This document shows positions 52,314 to 61,692 of a stretch of DNA of 64,000 nucleotides, piece after piece. The stretch is from Lysobacterales bacterium. Its GTDB lineage: Bacteria > Pseudomonadota > Gammaproteobacteria > Xanthomonadales > Ahniellaceae. The stretch lies in contig JADJCM010000001.1 of NCBI GenBank assembly GCA_016703225.1, forward strand, positions 1,302,001-1,366,000, given 5' to 3'. Position 1 is the first letter of the stretch. Each line of letters starts with the position of its first letter. Both the position numbers and the translations under genes were made by a program. The notes under the pieces were generated by a model. That model was given only the letters and a program-made list of their open reading frames with translations. It was not told where the DNA came from and did no database searches.

Positions 52314-53414
52314 ATGCGGACTTCAGGGTGGCTGGGTTTGTGGATGTGGGTGGGCTTGGCTGCAGGTGCGGCGGGCGCCCAGGATCGGGTCGGTCCGCGC
52401 GAGGCGGTGCCGGTGGCGGAATCGGTGCTGGCGATGCCGGAAGACCTGCGCAAGGCCTTCCATGCCCAGGTGCTGGACCCGCCGCGCCCGCCGCATCGGC
52501 GCATGCAACTTCTGGTCGACTTCCTGTTCCAGCCGCAAGGCCTCGGAATGCAATACCGCGACGATGCCACCTACTCGGTGGCCGATGCCTGGCGCACGCG
52601 CGAGGCCAACTGCCTGGCCTTCACCCTGCTGACCGTGGCGCTGGCGCGCGAAGCCGGGCTGCACGCCTACGGCCAGGAAATCCGCGACGCCATCACCTGG
52701 CGCAAGGACGCGGACATGATCTACCGCGCCAACCATGTCAGCGCCGGCATCCGCATTCTCAGCGAGCGTTATGCCATCGACGTCGCCTGGGACGAGGTGA
52801 TCGCGAGCGGACGACCGCGTCCGATCGACGACCATCGCCTGATCGCGCACTTCTACAGCAATCGCGCCGTGGAGCTGATGCGTGCCGGGAACCTCGCTGC
52901 CGGTCTGGCCCATGCCGACGCCGCGCTCGCGCTGGACCCGGCCAATCCGGCGTTCCTGAGCAACCGTGGCGTGCTGCACCAGCGCGCCGGTGAGGCCGCC
53001 GCTGCCGAGCGCGACTATCGCGCCGCGCTCGCACTCAATCCGGACCACGCCAGCGCCTTGTCCAATCTGGCGATGCATCATCGCCGCGCAGGTGATGACG
53101 CCGCCGCCACCGTGTTGCTGCAGCGCCTGGCCGCAGTGCAAGCGCGCGATCCGCTGCACCAGTTCCTGCTGGCCGCCGACTACGAACGCCGCGGCGACTG
53201 GGCCCAGGCGCTGGCGCACTATCGGAGTGCAGTGCGGCTGTTCGAGCCCGAGCACAGCTTCCACTACGCGTTGGCGCGGGTGAATGTCGTGCTTGGCCAC
53301 GCCGAGGCGGCGGGGCGTGCGCTGGAGCGTGCGCGCGAACTCAGCAACGGCGCCACGCGTGCGCGCTACCAGGCCAAGCTCGACTACCTGCGCTCGCGTC
53401 CGCCGCAGGGCTAG
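52314..53414 (+). CDS. Secreted transglutaminase-like and TPR protein
   Basis: 366 residues. Signal peptide (SGWLGLWMWVGLAAGAAGA), then a transglutaminase-like core: Cys in EANCLAFTLLTVALAREAGL (about residue 101) and His in YRANHVSAGI. From about residue 190 there are TPR units (FYSNRAVELMRAGNLAAGLA, NRGVLHQRAGEAAAAERDY, LSNLAMHHRRAG). Family members of this type are often exported, with unknown partners. Its TAG and the stop of the convergent acyltransferase share the CTAG at 53411-53414. Confidence 0.82.
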   Translation: MRTSGWLGLWMWVGLAAGAAGAQDRVGPREAVPVAESVLAMPEDLRKAFHAQVLDPPRPPHRRMQLLVDFLFQPQGLGMQYRDDATYSVADAWRTREANCLAFTLLTVALAREAGLHAYGQEIRDAITWRKDADMIYRANHVSAGIRILSERYAIDVAWDEVIASGRPRPIDDHRLIAHFYSNRAVELMRAGNLAAGLAHADAALALDPANPAFLSNRGVLHQRAGEAAAAERDYRAALALNPDHASALSNLAMHHRRAGDDAAATVLLQRLAAVQARDPLHQFLLAADYERRGDWAQALAHYRSAVRLFEPEHSFHYALARVNVVLGHAEAAGRALERARELSNGATRARYQAKLDYLRSRPPQG

Positions 53415-54331
53415 CCGACGCCGTAGATCGAGTCACCCTCGACGCCGGGTTGTGCCGAGTAGCGCTTGTAGGTCCACTGGTACTGCTCCGGCGCAAGCCG
53501 CACGCAGGCTTCGATGCCGCGGTGCAGCGCGGTGACGGCGGTCACGCGATCGGTGCTGGCGATCGCCGCATCGGCCGGCAGGAAATGCAGGTCGAAACCG
53601 CGTCCACCGGGCAGCCGCCGGGCGAATCCGAACACGACCGGCGCGCCGGTCTTCTCGGCCAGGCGCGACAGCAAGGTCATGCTCTTGCAGGGCAGTCCGA
53701 AGAACGGCGCGAACTCGCCCTCGCCACCCTTGGCACGCTGGTCTGGCAGGATGCCGAGCGTCATGCCCTGCTTCAGGCAACGCAGCAGTTCACGCACGCC
53801 GGCGGCGTCGGCGCGCACCTGGGTCGCACCGAGCGTGCCCCGCGCCGCGCGCAGCAGCGCTTCCCATTCGGCGTGCTGCGGCACGCGATAGAGCAGCGCC
53901 ATCGGCCCCTGCGCGCACAGCCACAGGTTGAGCAGTTCCCAGCAGCCGAGGTGCGGTGCGGCGACGATTACGCCGCGCCCCTGCGCCCGCGCCGCGTCGT
54001 AGTGGTCGCGACCGTGCACGTCGCGGACCAGAGCCAGTGCGCGCTCGGCCGGGGCACCCCAAACCTTGGCGAGTTCGGTCAGGTTCTTGCCGGTCTCGAT
54101 GAGCACCGCGCGCACGAACTCGTCGCGTCCGCTCGGACCGAGCGCCGCACCGACCAGCTCGTGGTTGCGCCGCGTGACCCGCCACTCGCGCGTACGCAGC
54201 AGAACCGCGAGGCGGCCGGCCAGTGCCCCGGCCGCATGCAGCCAGGACAGCGGTAGCCGCGCGGCGAAGCGCAACAGTGCCGCGGCAGCGCGCACCTTGA
54301 ACGGGGCTGCAGCTAGAGCGGACGACACCAT
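53411..54331 (-). CDS. LpxL/HtrB-family acyltransferase
   Basis: 306 residues. One N-terminal helix and the HX4E active-site motif HLGCWE (about residues 126-131), then LPDQRAKGGEGEFAPFFG and the C-terminal PEQYQWTYKRY. The family transfers a secondary acyl chain to lipid A or related glycolipids. Whether it is the lauroyl- or myristoyl-transferase cannot be told. It is divergent from dtd and shares a 4-bp stop overlap with the TPR gene. Confidence 0.88.
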   Translation of the reverse strand: MVSSALAAAPFKVRAAAALLRFAARLPLSWLHAAGALAGRLAVLLRTREWRVTRRNHELVGAALGPSGRDEFVRAVLIETGKNLTELAKVWGAPAERALALVRDVHGRDHYDAARAQGRGVIVAAPHLGCWELLNLWLCAQGPMALLYRVPQHAEWEALLRAARGTLGATQVRADAAGVRELLRCLKQGMTLGILPDQRAKGGEGEFAPFFGLPCKSMTLLSRLAEKTGAPVVFGFARRLPGGRGFDLHFLPADAAIASTDRVTAVTALHRGIEACVRLAPEQYQWTYKRYSAQPGVEGDSIYGVG

Positions 54332-54397
54332 GGACCCAGGAATTCGGCGATCATCCCGCCATCATCCCCGATCCCGGGCGTCTGCGGAAAGCGAACC

Positions 54398-54838
54398 GTG
54401 ATTGCATTGATCCAACGCGTCAGCACGGCCAAGGTCGAAGTCGAGGGCAAACTCGTCGGCGAGATCGGCCGTGGACTGCTCGCGTTCATCGCGGTGGAGC
54501 CCGAGGACGGCGAGGCGCAGGTCGAACGCATGCTGATGCGCCTGCTCGGCTACCGCGTGTTCGAGGACGCCGAGGGCAGGATGAACCGCTCGCTGCACGA
54601 CATCGCCGGCGGGCTGCTGCTGGTCTCGCAGTTCACCCTCGCCGCCGACACCAAAAAAGGCATGCGCCCGAGCTTCACCTCCGCCGCCCCGCCCGAACTC
54701 GGACGCCGCTGCTTCGAGCGCCTGGTCGAGCGCGCCCGCGCCGCCCACAGTGTCGTCGAAACCGGCCAGTTCGGCGCCAACATGCAAGTCAGCCTCGTCA
54801 ACGACGGCCCGGTGACGTTCTGGTTGCAGGCCAGGTAG
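54398..54838 (+). CDS. dtd: D-aminoacyl-tRNA deacylase
   Basis: 146 residues, the family's usual length, from GTG 54398. The LLVSQFTLAADTKKGMRPSF motif and the GANMQVSLVNDGPVTF segment with the Gly-cisPro-type chiral site are diagnostic. The enzyme cuts D-amino acids from mischarged tRNA. It is followed after 200 bp by rpoD. Confidence 0.95.
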   Translation: MIALIQRVSTAKVEVEGKLVGEIGRGLLAFIAVEPEDGEAQVERMLMRLLGYRVFEDAEGRMNRSLHDIAGGLLLVSQFTLAADTKKGMRPSFTSAAPPELGRRCFERLVERARAAHSVVETGQFGANMQVSLVNDGPVTFWLQAR

Positions 54839-54872
54839 GCATGGGGTGAGTCCCCACAACACAATCAATGAC

Positions 54873-54901
54873 TTGGGTCGCCTTGACAGGCTGCCTATAC
54901 T
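54873..54901 (+). promoter_or_regulatory. Candidate sigma-70 promoter for rpoD
   Basis: TTGGGT (54873-54878) and TATACT (54896-54901), 17 bp apart. The nearby TTGACA at 54883 is only seven bases from TATACT and cannot pair with it. Confidence 0.5.
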
Positions 54902-55039
54902 GCCTGTCCTTCTGCCGGAAGCGCGACCCGCGCGTTCCGATCACCTGTCGACCGCACCCGTCGCAAGCCACCGCGACGCGTGCCGTGTCCGCTTTCGGCG
55001 CCGAATCCCGTTACCGCAGTACAGCCCTTGGAGTGCCGG

Positions 55040-56917
<1,878 letters not shown>

Positions 56918-56957
56918 TGGGACCGCAGTCCCCCATGTCGCGATCGCGCCCCGCTCT

Positions 56958-56983
56958 GTAGGGGCAACCCCCCGTGGTTGCCC
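56958..56983. repeat. REP-like palindromic element, copy 2
   Basis: The same 26 bases as 4078-4103 in reverse orientation, arms GGGCAACC and GGTTGCCC. It lies after rpoD. Confidence 0.65.
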
Positions 56984-57006
56984 GCGGCGTTACCGAAACC
57001 CGACCT

Positions 57007-57030
57007 GGGGCGGCCACAGGGGGCCGCCCC
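57007..57030. repeat. REP-like palindrome with GGGGCGGCC arms
   Basis: GGGGCGGCC and GGCCGCCCC around six bases, followed by TACGGG. It is of the same style as the 26-base element just upstream and may form a two-part repeat with it. It can also act as a terminator for rpoD. Confidence 0.55.
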
Positions 57031-57085
57031 TACGGGTTCGGCGAAGCCGGGCCCAGACGGTCACGACCGCGGTCATAATGCCGCG

Positions 57086-57958
57086 ATGTCCGCTGCGCTT
57101 TTGAACTTGATTCGCCTGCTGCGACCCCACCAGTGGGCCAAGAACCTGCTGGTCTTCGTCGCGGTGCTGACCGCGCACCGTTTCGGTGACGCTGGCGCGT
57201 GGCGCGCCGCATCGCTGCTGTTTGCGGCGTTCTGCTGCGCGGCTTCGGCGATCTACGTGATCAATGACGCGCTCGATGTCGCCGACGACCGTCGCCATCC
57301 GGACAAGGCGAAGCGACCATTCGCGAGCGGCGCCTTGCCGCTGGCACTGGCCTGGGTGCTGGCGCCGCTGCTGCTCGCGGGCGCCGCCGTATTGGCGCTG
57401 CCGCTACCGCGTGCGGCCGGCGTTGTGCTCGGCAGCTATGTCGGCTTGTCGATCGCCTACAGCGCGCTGCTCAAGCGCCTGCTCTGGCTCGACGTGCTGG
57501 TGCTGGCGGCGTTGTACGTGTTGCGCGTGATCGCCGGTGCATTTGCGATCGCGGTGCCGATGAGTCCGTGGCTGCTCGGTTTCGCGCTGTTCCTGTTCAT
57601 CAGCCTGGCGACGCTGAAGCGCTATGGCGAATTGGCGATGAGCACGACGGACGTGCTCGATGGCCGTGCCTATCGTGCGACCGACGCGCCGGTAGTGCTG
57701 GCGATTGGTGCCGCCGCGGCCCTGACCGCGGCCCTGGTGCTGGCGCTGTATGTGCAGAGTGTTGATGTGGTCGCACTCTATGCGCATCCGTTGCGGCTGT
57801 GGCTGGCGCTGCCGGTCCTGCTGTACTGGCTGGCGCGGCTGTGGACGCTGGCCGGGCGCGGTGAACTGCGCGCCGATCCGATCCTGTTCGCGCTGCGCGA
57901 CGCGGTCAGCCATGCCGGTGCGCTCGCCCTGCTGCTGGTGTTCTGGAGCGCGCTGTGA
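57086..57958 (+). CDS. UbiA-family prenyltransferase, decaprenyl-phosphate phosphoribosyltransferase-like
   Basis: 290 residues with eight or nine membrane helices. The first catalytic motif is NDALDVADDRRHPDKAKRP (about residues 60-78), and the start RLLRPHQWAKNLLVF is typical of the UbiA branch with polyprenyl-phosphate ribosyltransferases. A second motif with ELAMSTTDVLDGRAYRATD follows. The likely reaction is transfer of phosphoribosyl from PRPP to a lipid carrier, but other prenyl transfers cannot be excluded. The stop overlaps the next gene (GTGA), suggesting joint function. Confidence 0.83.
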   Translation: MSAALLNLIRLLRPHQWAKNLLVFVAVLTAHRFGDAGAWRAASLLFAAFCCAASAIYVINDALDVADDRRHPDKAKRPFASGALPLALAWVLAPLLLAGAAVLALPLPRAAGVVLGSYVGLSIAYSALLKRLLWLDVLVLAALYVLRVIAGAFAIAVPMSPWLLGFALFLFISLATLKRYGELAMSTTDVLDGRAYRATDAPVVLAIGAAAALTAALVLALYVQSVDVVALYAHPLRLWLALPVLLYWLARLWTLAGRGELRADPILFALRDAVSHAGALALLLVFWSAL

Positions 57959-59505
57959 CGCCGGCGCGGTGGCTGGCGGTGCTGCTCCCGGCGCTGGCAC
58001 TGGGCTTGGCGTGGCCGGCCCTGAACGGGCAGTTCCTGAGCGATGACATCGGCATCATGCACTGGCTGTTGCGCTGGGACGCCGCCGGCGCGCTGTGGTC
58101 CTCGGTCTTCGCAAAGTTTGCGGCCGGGCTCGATGTGCCGAACCACTACTACCGGCCGCTGGCCCTGCTCACCTATGCGCTCGACCAGCGCCTGTTCGGT
58201 TGGTCACCACTCGGCTGGCACCTGACCGGGTTCGCGATCCATCTTGGCAATGCCGTGCTGGTCGGTGCCATCGCGCGCGCGCTCGGCGGCGATGGCCTGC
58301 GCAGCGTCACCGCCGCCGGTCTGTTCCTGCTGTTCCCGCTAGCGCCGGAGGTCAGCATCTGGTTTGCCGGGCGTTACGACGTGCTCGCGCTCAGCGGCAT
58401 GCTGATCGCCGTGTACGGGCACCTGCGCGCGACCGGTTTCGATCGCTGGCGTGCGCTCAGCCTGTTCGGTTTCGTGCTCGGGCTTACTGCCAAGGAAGCC
58501 GCGATGCCGACTCCGGGCCTGCTCGTGCTGGCGAGCTTGCTGCGCTCGGCGCCGGGGGAGCTGTTGCTGGCGCGACTGCTGCGCTGCGCGCGCGAAACCT
58601 GGCCGGTGATCGCGTTGTTCTTCGCGTATCTCGGGCTGCGCGTGGTCTTGTTCGGATCGGCGCTCGAGGTGTATCCGGGCAGCGATCCTGGCGCCGCGAT
58701 CAGCGTGGCGGAAATCGCGCGGCGCTTGCTCGCGCTGACGGTGATTCCGCGCGCGGTGTTCGCCGACGCATTGCTGGCGGGAGCGCTGGCACTCGCGGCG
58801 ATGTTGCTCGCCACGCTGCTGGCGTTGCGCGAGGCCTGGCACGCACGCAACGTCGCTGCGCAGTGGCTGCTGCCGGCAGCGTGGCTGGCGCTGTCGCTGC
58901 TGTCGCTGGTGCCGCACCTGAGCGGTGTGCTCGAGCATGGCGAAGGCGGCCGCTTTTACTACGCCAGCGGCGCCTGGCTGGCACTGCTGATGGCCGGCGC
59001 GGTCTCGCCGTTGCGCAGGCGCGCCGCGACGGTTGCCGCGCTGCTGATGCTGGCCGCATTCGCGGTTGCGCAACAGCATGCACTGGCGCAATGGGCGCGC
59101 GCCGGCGACGCGATGGCGAAGCTGCTGCCGCAACTATCCGTAGCCGCCGCCAGCCTCGGTGACGACGAGTTCGCCCTCGTCGTCGTGCCCGACCACATCG
59201 GCCCGGTGCCGTTCGCGCGCAACGCCCAGGGCGGCATCGTGATGCCGCCGCAACAGACCGCGAACCTATTGCCGCGACTGGTGCCGCTGCTGCCGGAAGC
59301 GATTGCCACCTGGCCACAACGCATCGCCGACGGCGACGTCGCACGCATCAAGCAGCGCGACATCGCCCCGCGCCTGGATGCGGTGTTCTGTTTCGACCCA
59401 GCGCATCTGCGCCTGCATCGCGCCGAGCAGGCCGCAGACTGGCGCGAGCCGGAGGCGTTCCTGCGCGATGTCCGCCACTTCACCCGCTCCGCCTGCGCGC
59501 TATGA
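57955..59505 (+). CDS. GT-C-like multi-pass membrane protein
   Basis: 516 residues from GTG 57955, coupled to the UbiA gene. About ten membrane helices. The first loop has FLSDDIGIMHW with paired aspartates, as in GT-C glycosyltransferases using lipid-linked sugars, and NHYYRPLALLTYALDQ and APEVSIWFAGRYDVLAL follow. The C-terminal 120 residues are soluble. A plausible role is transfer of a sugar from the lipid carrier made by the UbiA protein to an envelope target; this is inference. Confidence 0.72.
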   Translation: MTPARWLAVLLPALALGLAWPALNGQFLSDDIGIMHWLLRWDAAGALWSSVFAKFAAGLDVPNHYYRPLALLTYALDQRLFGWSPLGWHLTGFAIHLGNAVLVGAIARALGGDGLRSVTAAGLFLLFPLAPEVSIWFAGRYDVLALSGMLIAVYGHLRATGFDRWRALSLFGFVLGLTAKEAAMPTPGLLVLASLLRSAPGELLLARLLRCARETWPVIALFFAYLGLRVVLFGSALEVYPGSDPGAAISVAEIARRLLALTVIPRAVFADALLAGALALAAMLLATLLALREAWHARNVAAQWLLPAAWLALSLLSLVPHLSGVLEHGEGGRFYYASGAWLALLMAGAVSPLRRRAATVAALLMLAAFAVAQQHALAQWARAGDAMAKLLPQLSVAAASLGDDEFALVVVPDHIGPVPFARNAQGGIVMPPQQTANLLPRLVPLLPEAIATWPQRIADGDVARIKQRDIAPRLDAVFCFDPAHLRLHRAEQAADWREPEAFLRDVRHFTRSACAL

Positions 59506-59548
59506 GCGCAGCAATGTCCGCGGCCGGACTACAATCGCGATTCTTCGC

Positions 59549-59621
59549 GGGCCTATAGCTCAATGGTCAGAGCAGGGGACTCATAATCCCTTGGTTCCAG
59601 GTTCGAGTCCTGGTGGGGCGA
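59549..59621 (+). tRNA. tRNA-like (CAU), copy 1, acceptor mismatched
   Basis: Cloverleaf with anticodon CAU (loop CTCATAA). The 5' acceptor GGGCCTA meets TGGGGCG instead of TGGGCCC, giving G-G mismatches at 1-72 and 3-70. No CCA is encoded. It may be a pseudo-tRNA, or the stem may be rescued by pairing of TTCGC upstream with GCGAA downstream. Confidence 0.6.
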
Positions 59622-59732
59622 ACCGGGACATGGCGCGGCATCGCCGCGCCCCGGTGAGCGCCCGGACAGAAGTCCGGGCTGGCGCCCGCTCCAGGGACGG
59701 CTGCTCGCCGGACTACAATCGCGATTCTTCGC

Positions 59733-59805
59733 GGGCCTATAGCTCAATGGTCAGAGCAGGGGACTCATAATCCCTTGGTTCCAGGTTCGAGTCCTGGTGG
59801 GGCGA
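59733..59805 (+). tRNA. tRNA-like (CAU), copy 2, acceptor mismatched
   Basis: Identical in its 69 core bases to copies 1, 3 and 4, with the same altered 3' end as copy 1. Preceded by a TACAAT box. Its function as a tRNA is doubtful without the 3' strand of the acceptor. Confidence 0.6.
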
Positions 59806-59916
59806 ACCGGGACATGGCGCGGCATCGCCGCGCCCCGGTGAGCGCCCGGACAGGAAGTCCGGGCTGGCGCCCGCTCCAGGACGGCTGCTCGCCGGACTAC
59901 AATCGCGATTCTTCGC

Positions 59917-59989
59917 GGGCCTATAGCTCAATGGTCAGAGCAGGGGACTCATAATCCCTTGGTTCCAGGTTCGAGTCCTGGTGGGGCGA
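59917..59989 (+). tRNA. tRNA-like (CAU), copy 3, acceptor mismatched
   Basis: Same as copies 1 and 2, with the same GCGAACC junction at the end of the acceptor. Confidence 0.6.
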
Positions 59990-60101
59990 ACCGGGACATG
60001 GCGCGGCATCGCCGCGCCCCGGTGAGCGCCCGGACAGGAAGTCCGGGCTGGCGCCCGCTCCAGGGACGGCTGCTCGCCGGACTACAATCGCGATTCTTCG
60101 C

Positions 60102-60177
60102 GGGCCTATAGCTCAATGGTCAGAGCAGGGGACTCATAATCCCTTGGTTCCAGGTTCGAGTCCTGGTGGGCCCACCA
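60102..60177 (+). tRNA. tRNA-Ile2 (CAU, lysidine type), intact copy 4
   Basis: 76 bases with encoded CCA. The acceptor pairs fully (GGGCCTA with TGGGCCC), with discriminator A. Anticodon loop CTCATAA. Base pairs C4-G69 and C5-G68 are those that E. coli TilS uses to tell tRNA-Ile2 from tRNA-Met, so the anticodon C is probably converted to lysidine to read AUA. The neighbouring polyferredoxin gene starts 16 bp downstream. Confidence 0.85.
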
Positions 60178-60192
60178 ACCTTCGGTGACCAC

Positions 60193-61692
60193 ATGCCGGC
60201 AGGCGCTCCGATTCTCCCGACGTCATCGCGTCGCTTCCTACGCTGGCGCGTAGCGACCCTGATTGCGGTGAATGTCGCGATCGTCGTGCATCTGCTGCAT
60301 GGCTGGTGGGCGGGGGAAACCTTCGGGCGCGTGGTGTTCGCCGACGCCAAGGCCACGCTCGAGTCGGGCGTGATCAATCCCGGGTTCCTGCTGTTCGCGC
60401 TGGCGCTGTTGCTCACCGCGTTGTTCGGGCGCTTCTTCTGCGGCTGGGCCTGCCATATGGCGGCGTTGCAGGATCTGTGCGCATGGTCGCTGCAGCGCAT
60501 CGGCATCCGGCCGCGACTGTTCCGTTCGCGCTTGCTCGGCTACGTGCCGCTGCTATTGGCGCTGTACCTGTTCGTGTGGCCGAGCGTGGAGCGCAGCATC
60601 GTGGTGCCGCTGCTGGCGCGGGTCTGGCCGTCGGCGCTGGCCTGGTTTGATCCGCCGCCGCCAATCAGCGGCTGGTCGCTGCAATGGACCAGCAACAATC
60701 TGTGGGCCGGCATGCCCGAGCTCTGGGTGGCGGTTCCGTTCCTGCTGGTCTGCGGTTTCGCCACCGTGTACTTCCTCGGTGCGCGCGGCCTGTGCCGCTA
60801 CGGCTGTCCGTATGGCGGCTTCCTGCGCCCGGTCGAGCAGCTGGCGCCGCTGCGCATCGTGGTCGACCCGGATCGCTGCGACCACTGCGCGCTGTGCAGC
60901 GCCGCCTGCAGCCTGCAGATCCGCGTGCATGAGCAGACGCGCGCGCACGGCGCGGTGCTTGACGCCGACTGCATGCGCACGCTCGATTGCATCGACGCTT
61001 GCCCGCACCAAGCGCTGTCCCTGCGCGTGGCGACGCCGCCGTTGTGGCGCGAGGCGCAGCCGGCAGCGACCTATGACCTGCGACTGCGCGACGAGTGGCT
61101 GATCGCGCTCGTGGCCCTGCTGACCCTGCTCGCCACCCGCGGTCTGTACGCGCGCATCCCGTTGCTGCTTGCGGCGACGCTGGCGGTGATCGCCGGATTC
61201 CTGACCTGGCAGGCGCAGCAACTGGCGCGGCAGCCGGAGTGGCGCTTCCGGCGACTGGTGCTGCGACGGGGCGGGCGGCTGAGCGGGGTGGGCCGCGGCG
61301 GCGTCGGTGCGCTGCTGCTGCTCGGGTTGTTGCTCGCGCAGTCGGCCGCGCTGCGCGTGATCCTTTGGCGCGCGGCGCAGATCGATGCGCAGGTGACCGT
61401 GGGATTCGAAGCGCTGGCCGCGGGTGTCGATCCCGAGCAACGTGCGCTGGCCGCTGCCGCCACGCGCTGGTATCGGCTGGCGCAACCGCTCGGCGAGGGT
61501 GGCCTGGCGCTCGCGACCACGCCCGAGGTGCCGTTGCGCCTGGCCTGGCTGGAACTGGTGCAGGGCAATTGCGCCGCGGCGCGCGCACACCTCGATGCCG
61601 AGCAGGCGCGTGTGCCCGCAGATGCCGCTGTGGCGGCGGCGCGTCAGCAGGCGGCGGCGCTTTGTTCGCTCAGCCCTCGAAGCCGTCCATGA
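60193..61692 (+). CDS. NapH/CcoG-like membrane polyferredoxin
   Basis: 499 residues. Membrane helices flank two CXnC motifs (CGWACHMAALQDLC and CRYGCPYGG) and two 4Fe-4S ferredoxin motifs (CDHCALCSAACS and CMRTLDCIDACPH, about residues 235-275). The topology is that of NapH, CcoG and RdxA-like electron-transfer proteins. The last 100 residues are a soluble, alanine-rich helical tail that is not usual in NapH. It may deliver electrons to a periplasmic acceptor; the partner is not nearby. The stop overlaps the convergent gene by 23 bp. Confidence 0.8.
   Translation: MPAGAPILPTSSRRFLRWRVATLIAVNVAIVVHLLHGWWAGETFGRVVFADAKATLESGVINPGFLLFALALLLTALFGRFFCGWACHMAALQDLCAWSLQRIGIRPRLFRSRLLGYVPLLLALYLFVWPSVERSIVVPLLARVWPSALAWFDPPPPISGWSLQWTSNNLWAGMPELWVAVPFLLVCGFATVYFLGARGLCRYGCPYGGFLRPVEQLAPLRIVVDPDRCDHCALCSAACSLQIRVHEQTRAHGAVLDADCMRTLDCIDACPHQALSLRVATPPLWREAQPAATYDLRLRDEWLIALVALLTLLATRGLYARIPLLLAATLAVIAGFLTWQAQQLARQPEWRFRRLVLRRGGRLSGVGRGGVGALLLLGLLLAQSAALRVILWRAAQIDAQVTVGFEALAAGVDPEQRALAAAATRWYRLAQPLGEGGLALATTPEVPLRLAWLELVQGNCAAARAHLDAEQARVPADAAVAAARQQAAALCSLSPRSRP

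Larger units (their letters stand above)
59523..60177 (+). repeat. Tandem array of four tRNA(CAU)-bearing repeats (184-185 bp)
   Basis: Units begin near 59523 and repeat at 184, 184 and 185 bp. Each carries a TACAAT -10-like box 13 bases before a tRNA-like sequence. The spacers have two strong hairpins: GGCGCGGC/GCCGCGCC and GCCCGGAC/GTCCGGGC. Spacers differ by one-base indels. The last unit ends in a normal tRNA 3' end; the first three switch to GCGAACC at the equivalent point. Confidence 0.85.

Noticed and set aside
54883..54901. TTGACA with TATACT as an rpoD promoter
   Set aside because: Spacing is only seven bases; TTGGGT at 54873 gives 17.
59523..60177. CRISPR-like array
   Set aside because: Repeats are 184 bp and hold tRNA cloverleaf sequence; spacers are alike, so it is a tandem duplication.
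60102..60177. tRNA-Met (elongator) for the CAU tRNA
   Set aside because: The C4-G69 and C5-G68 pairs and the CTTGGT variable loop fit tRNA-Ile2 better. The call rests on E. coli identity rules.
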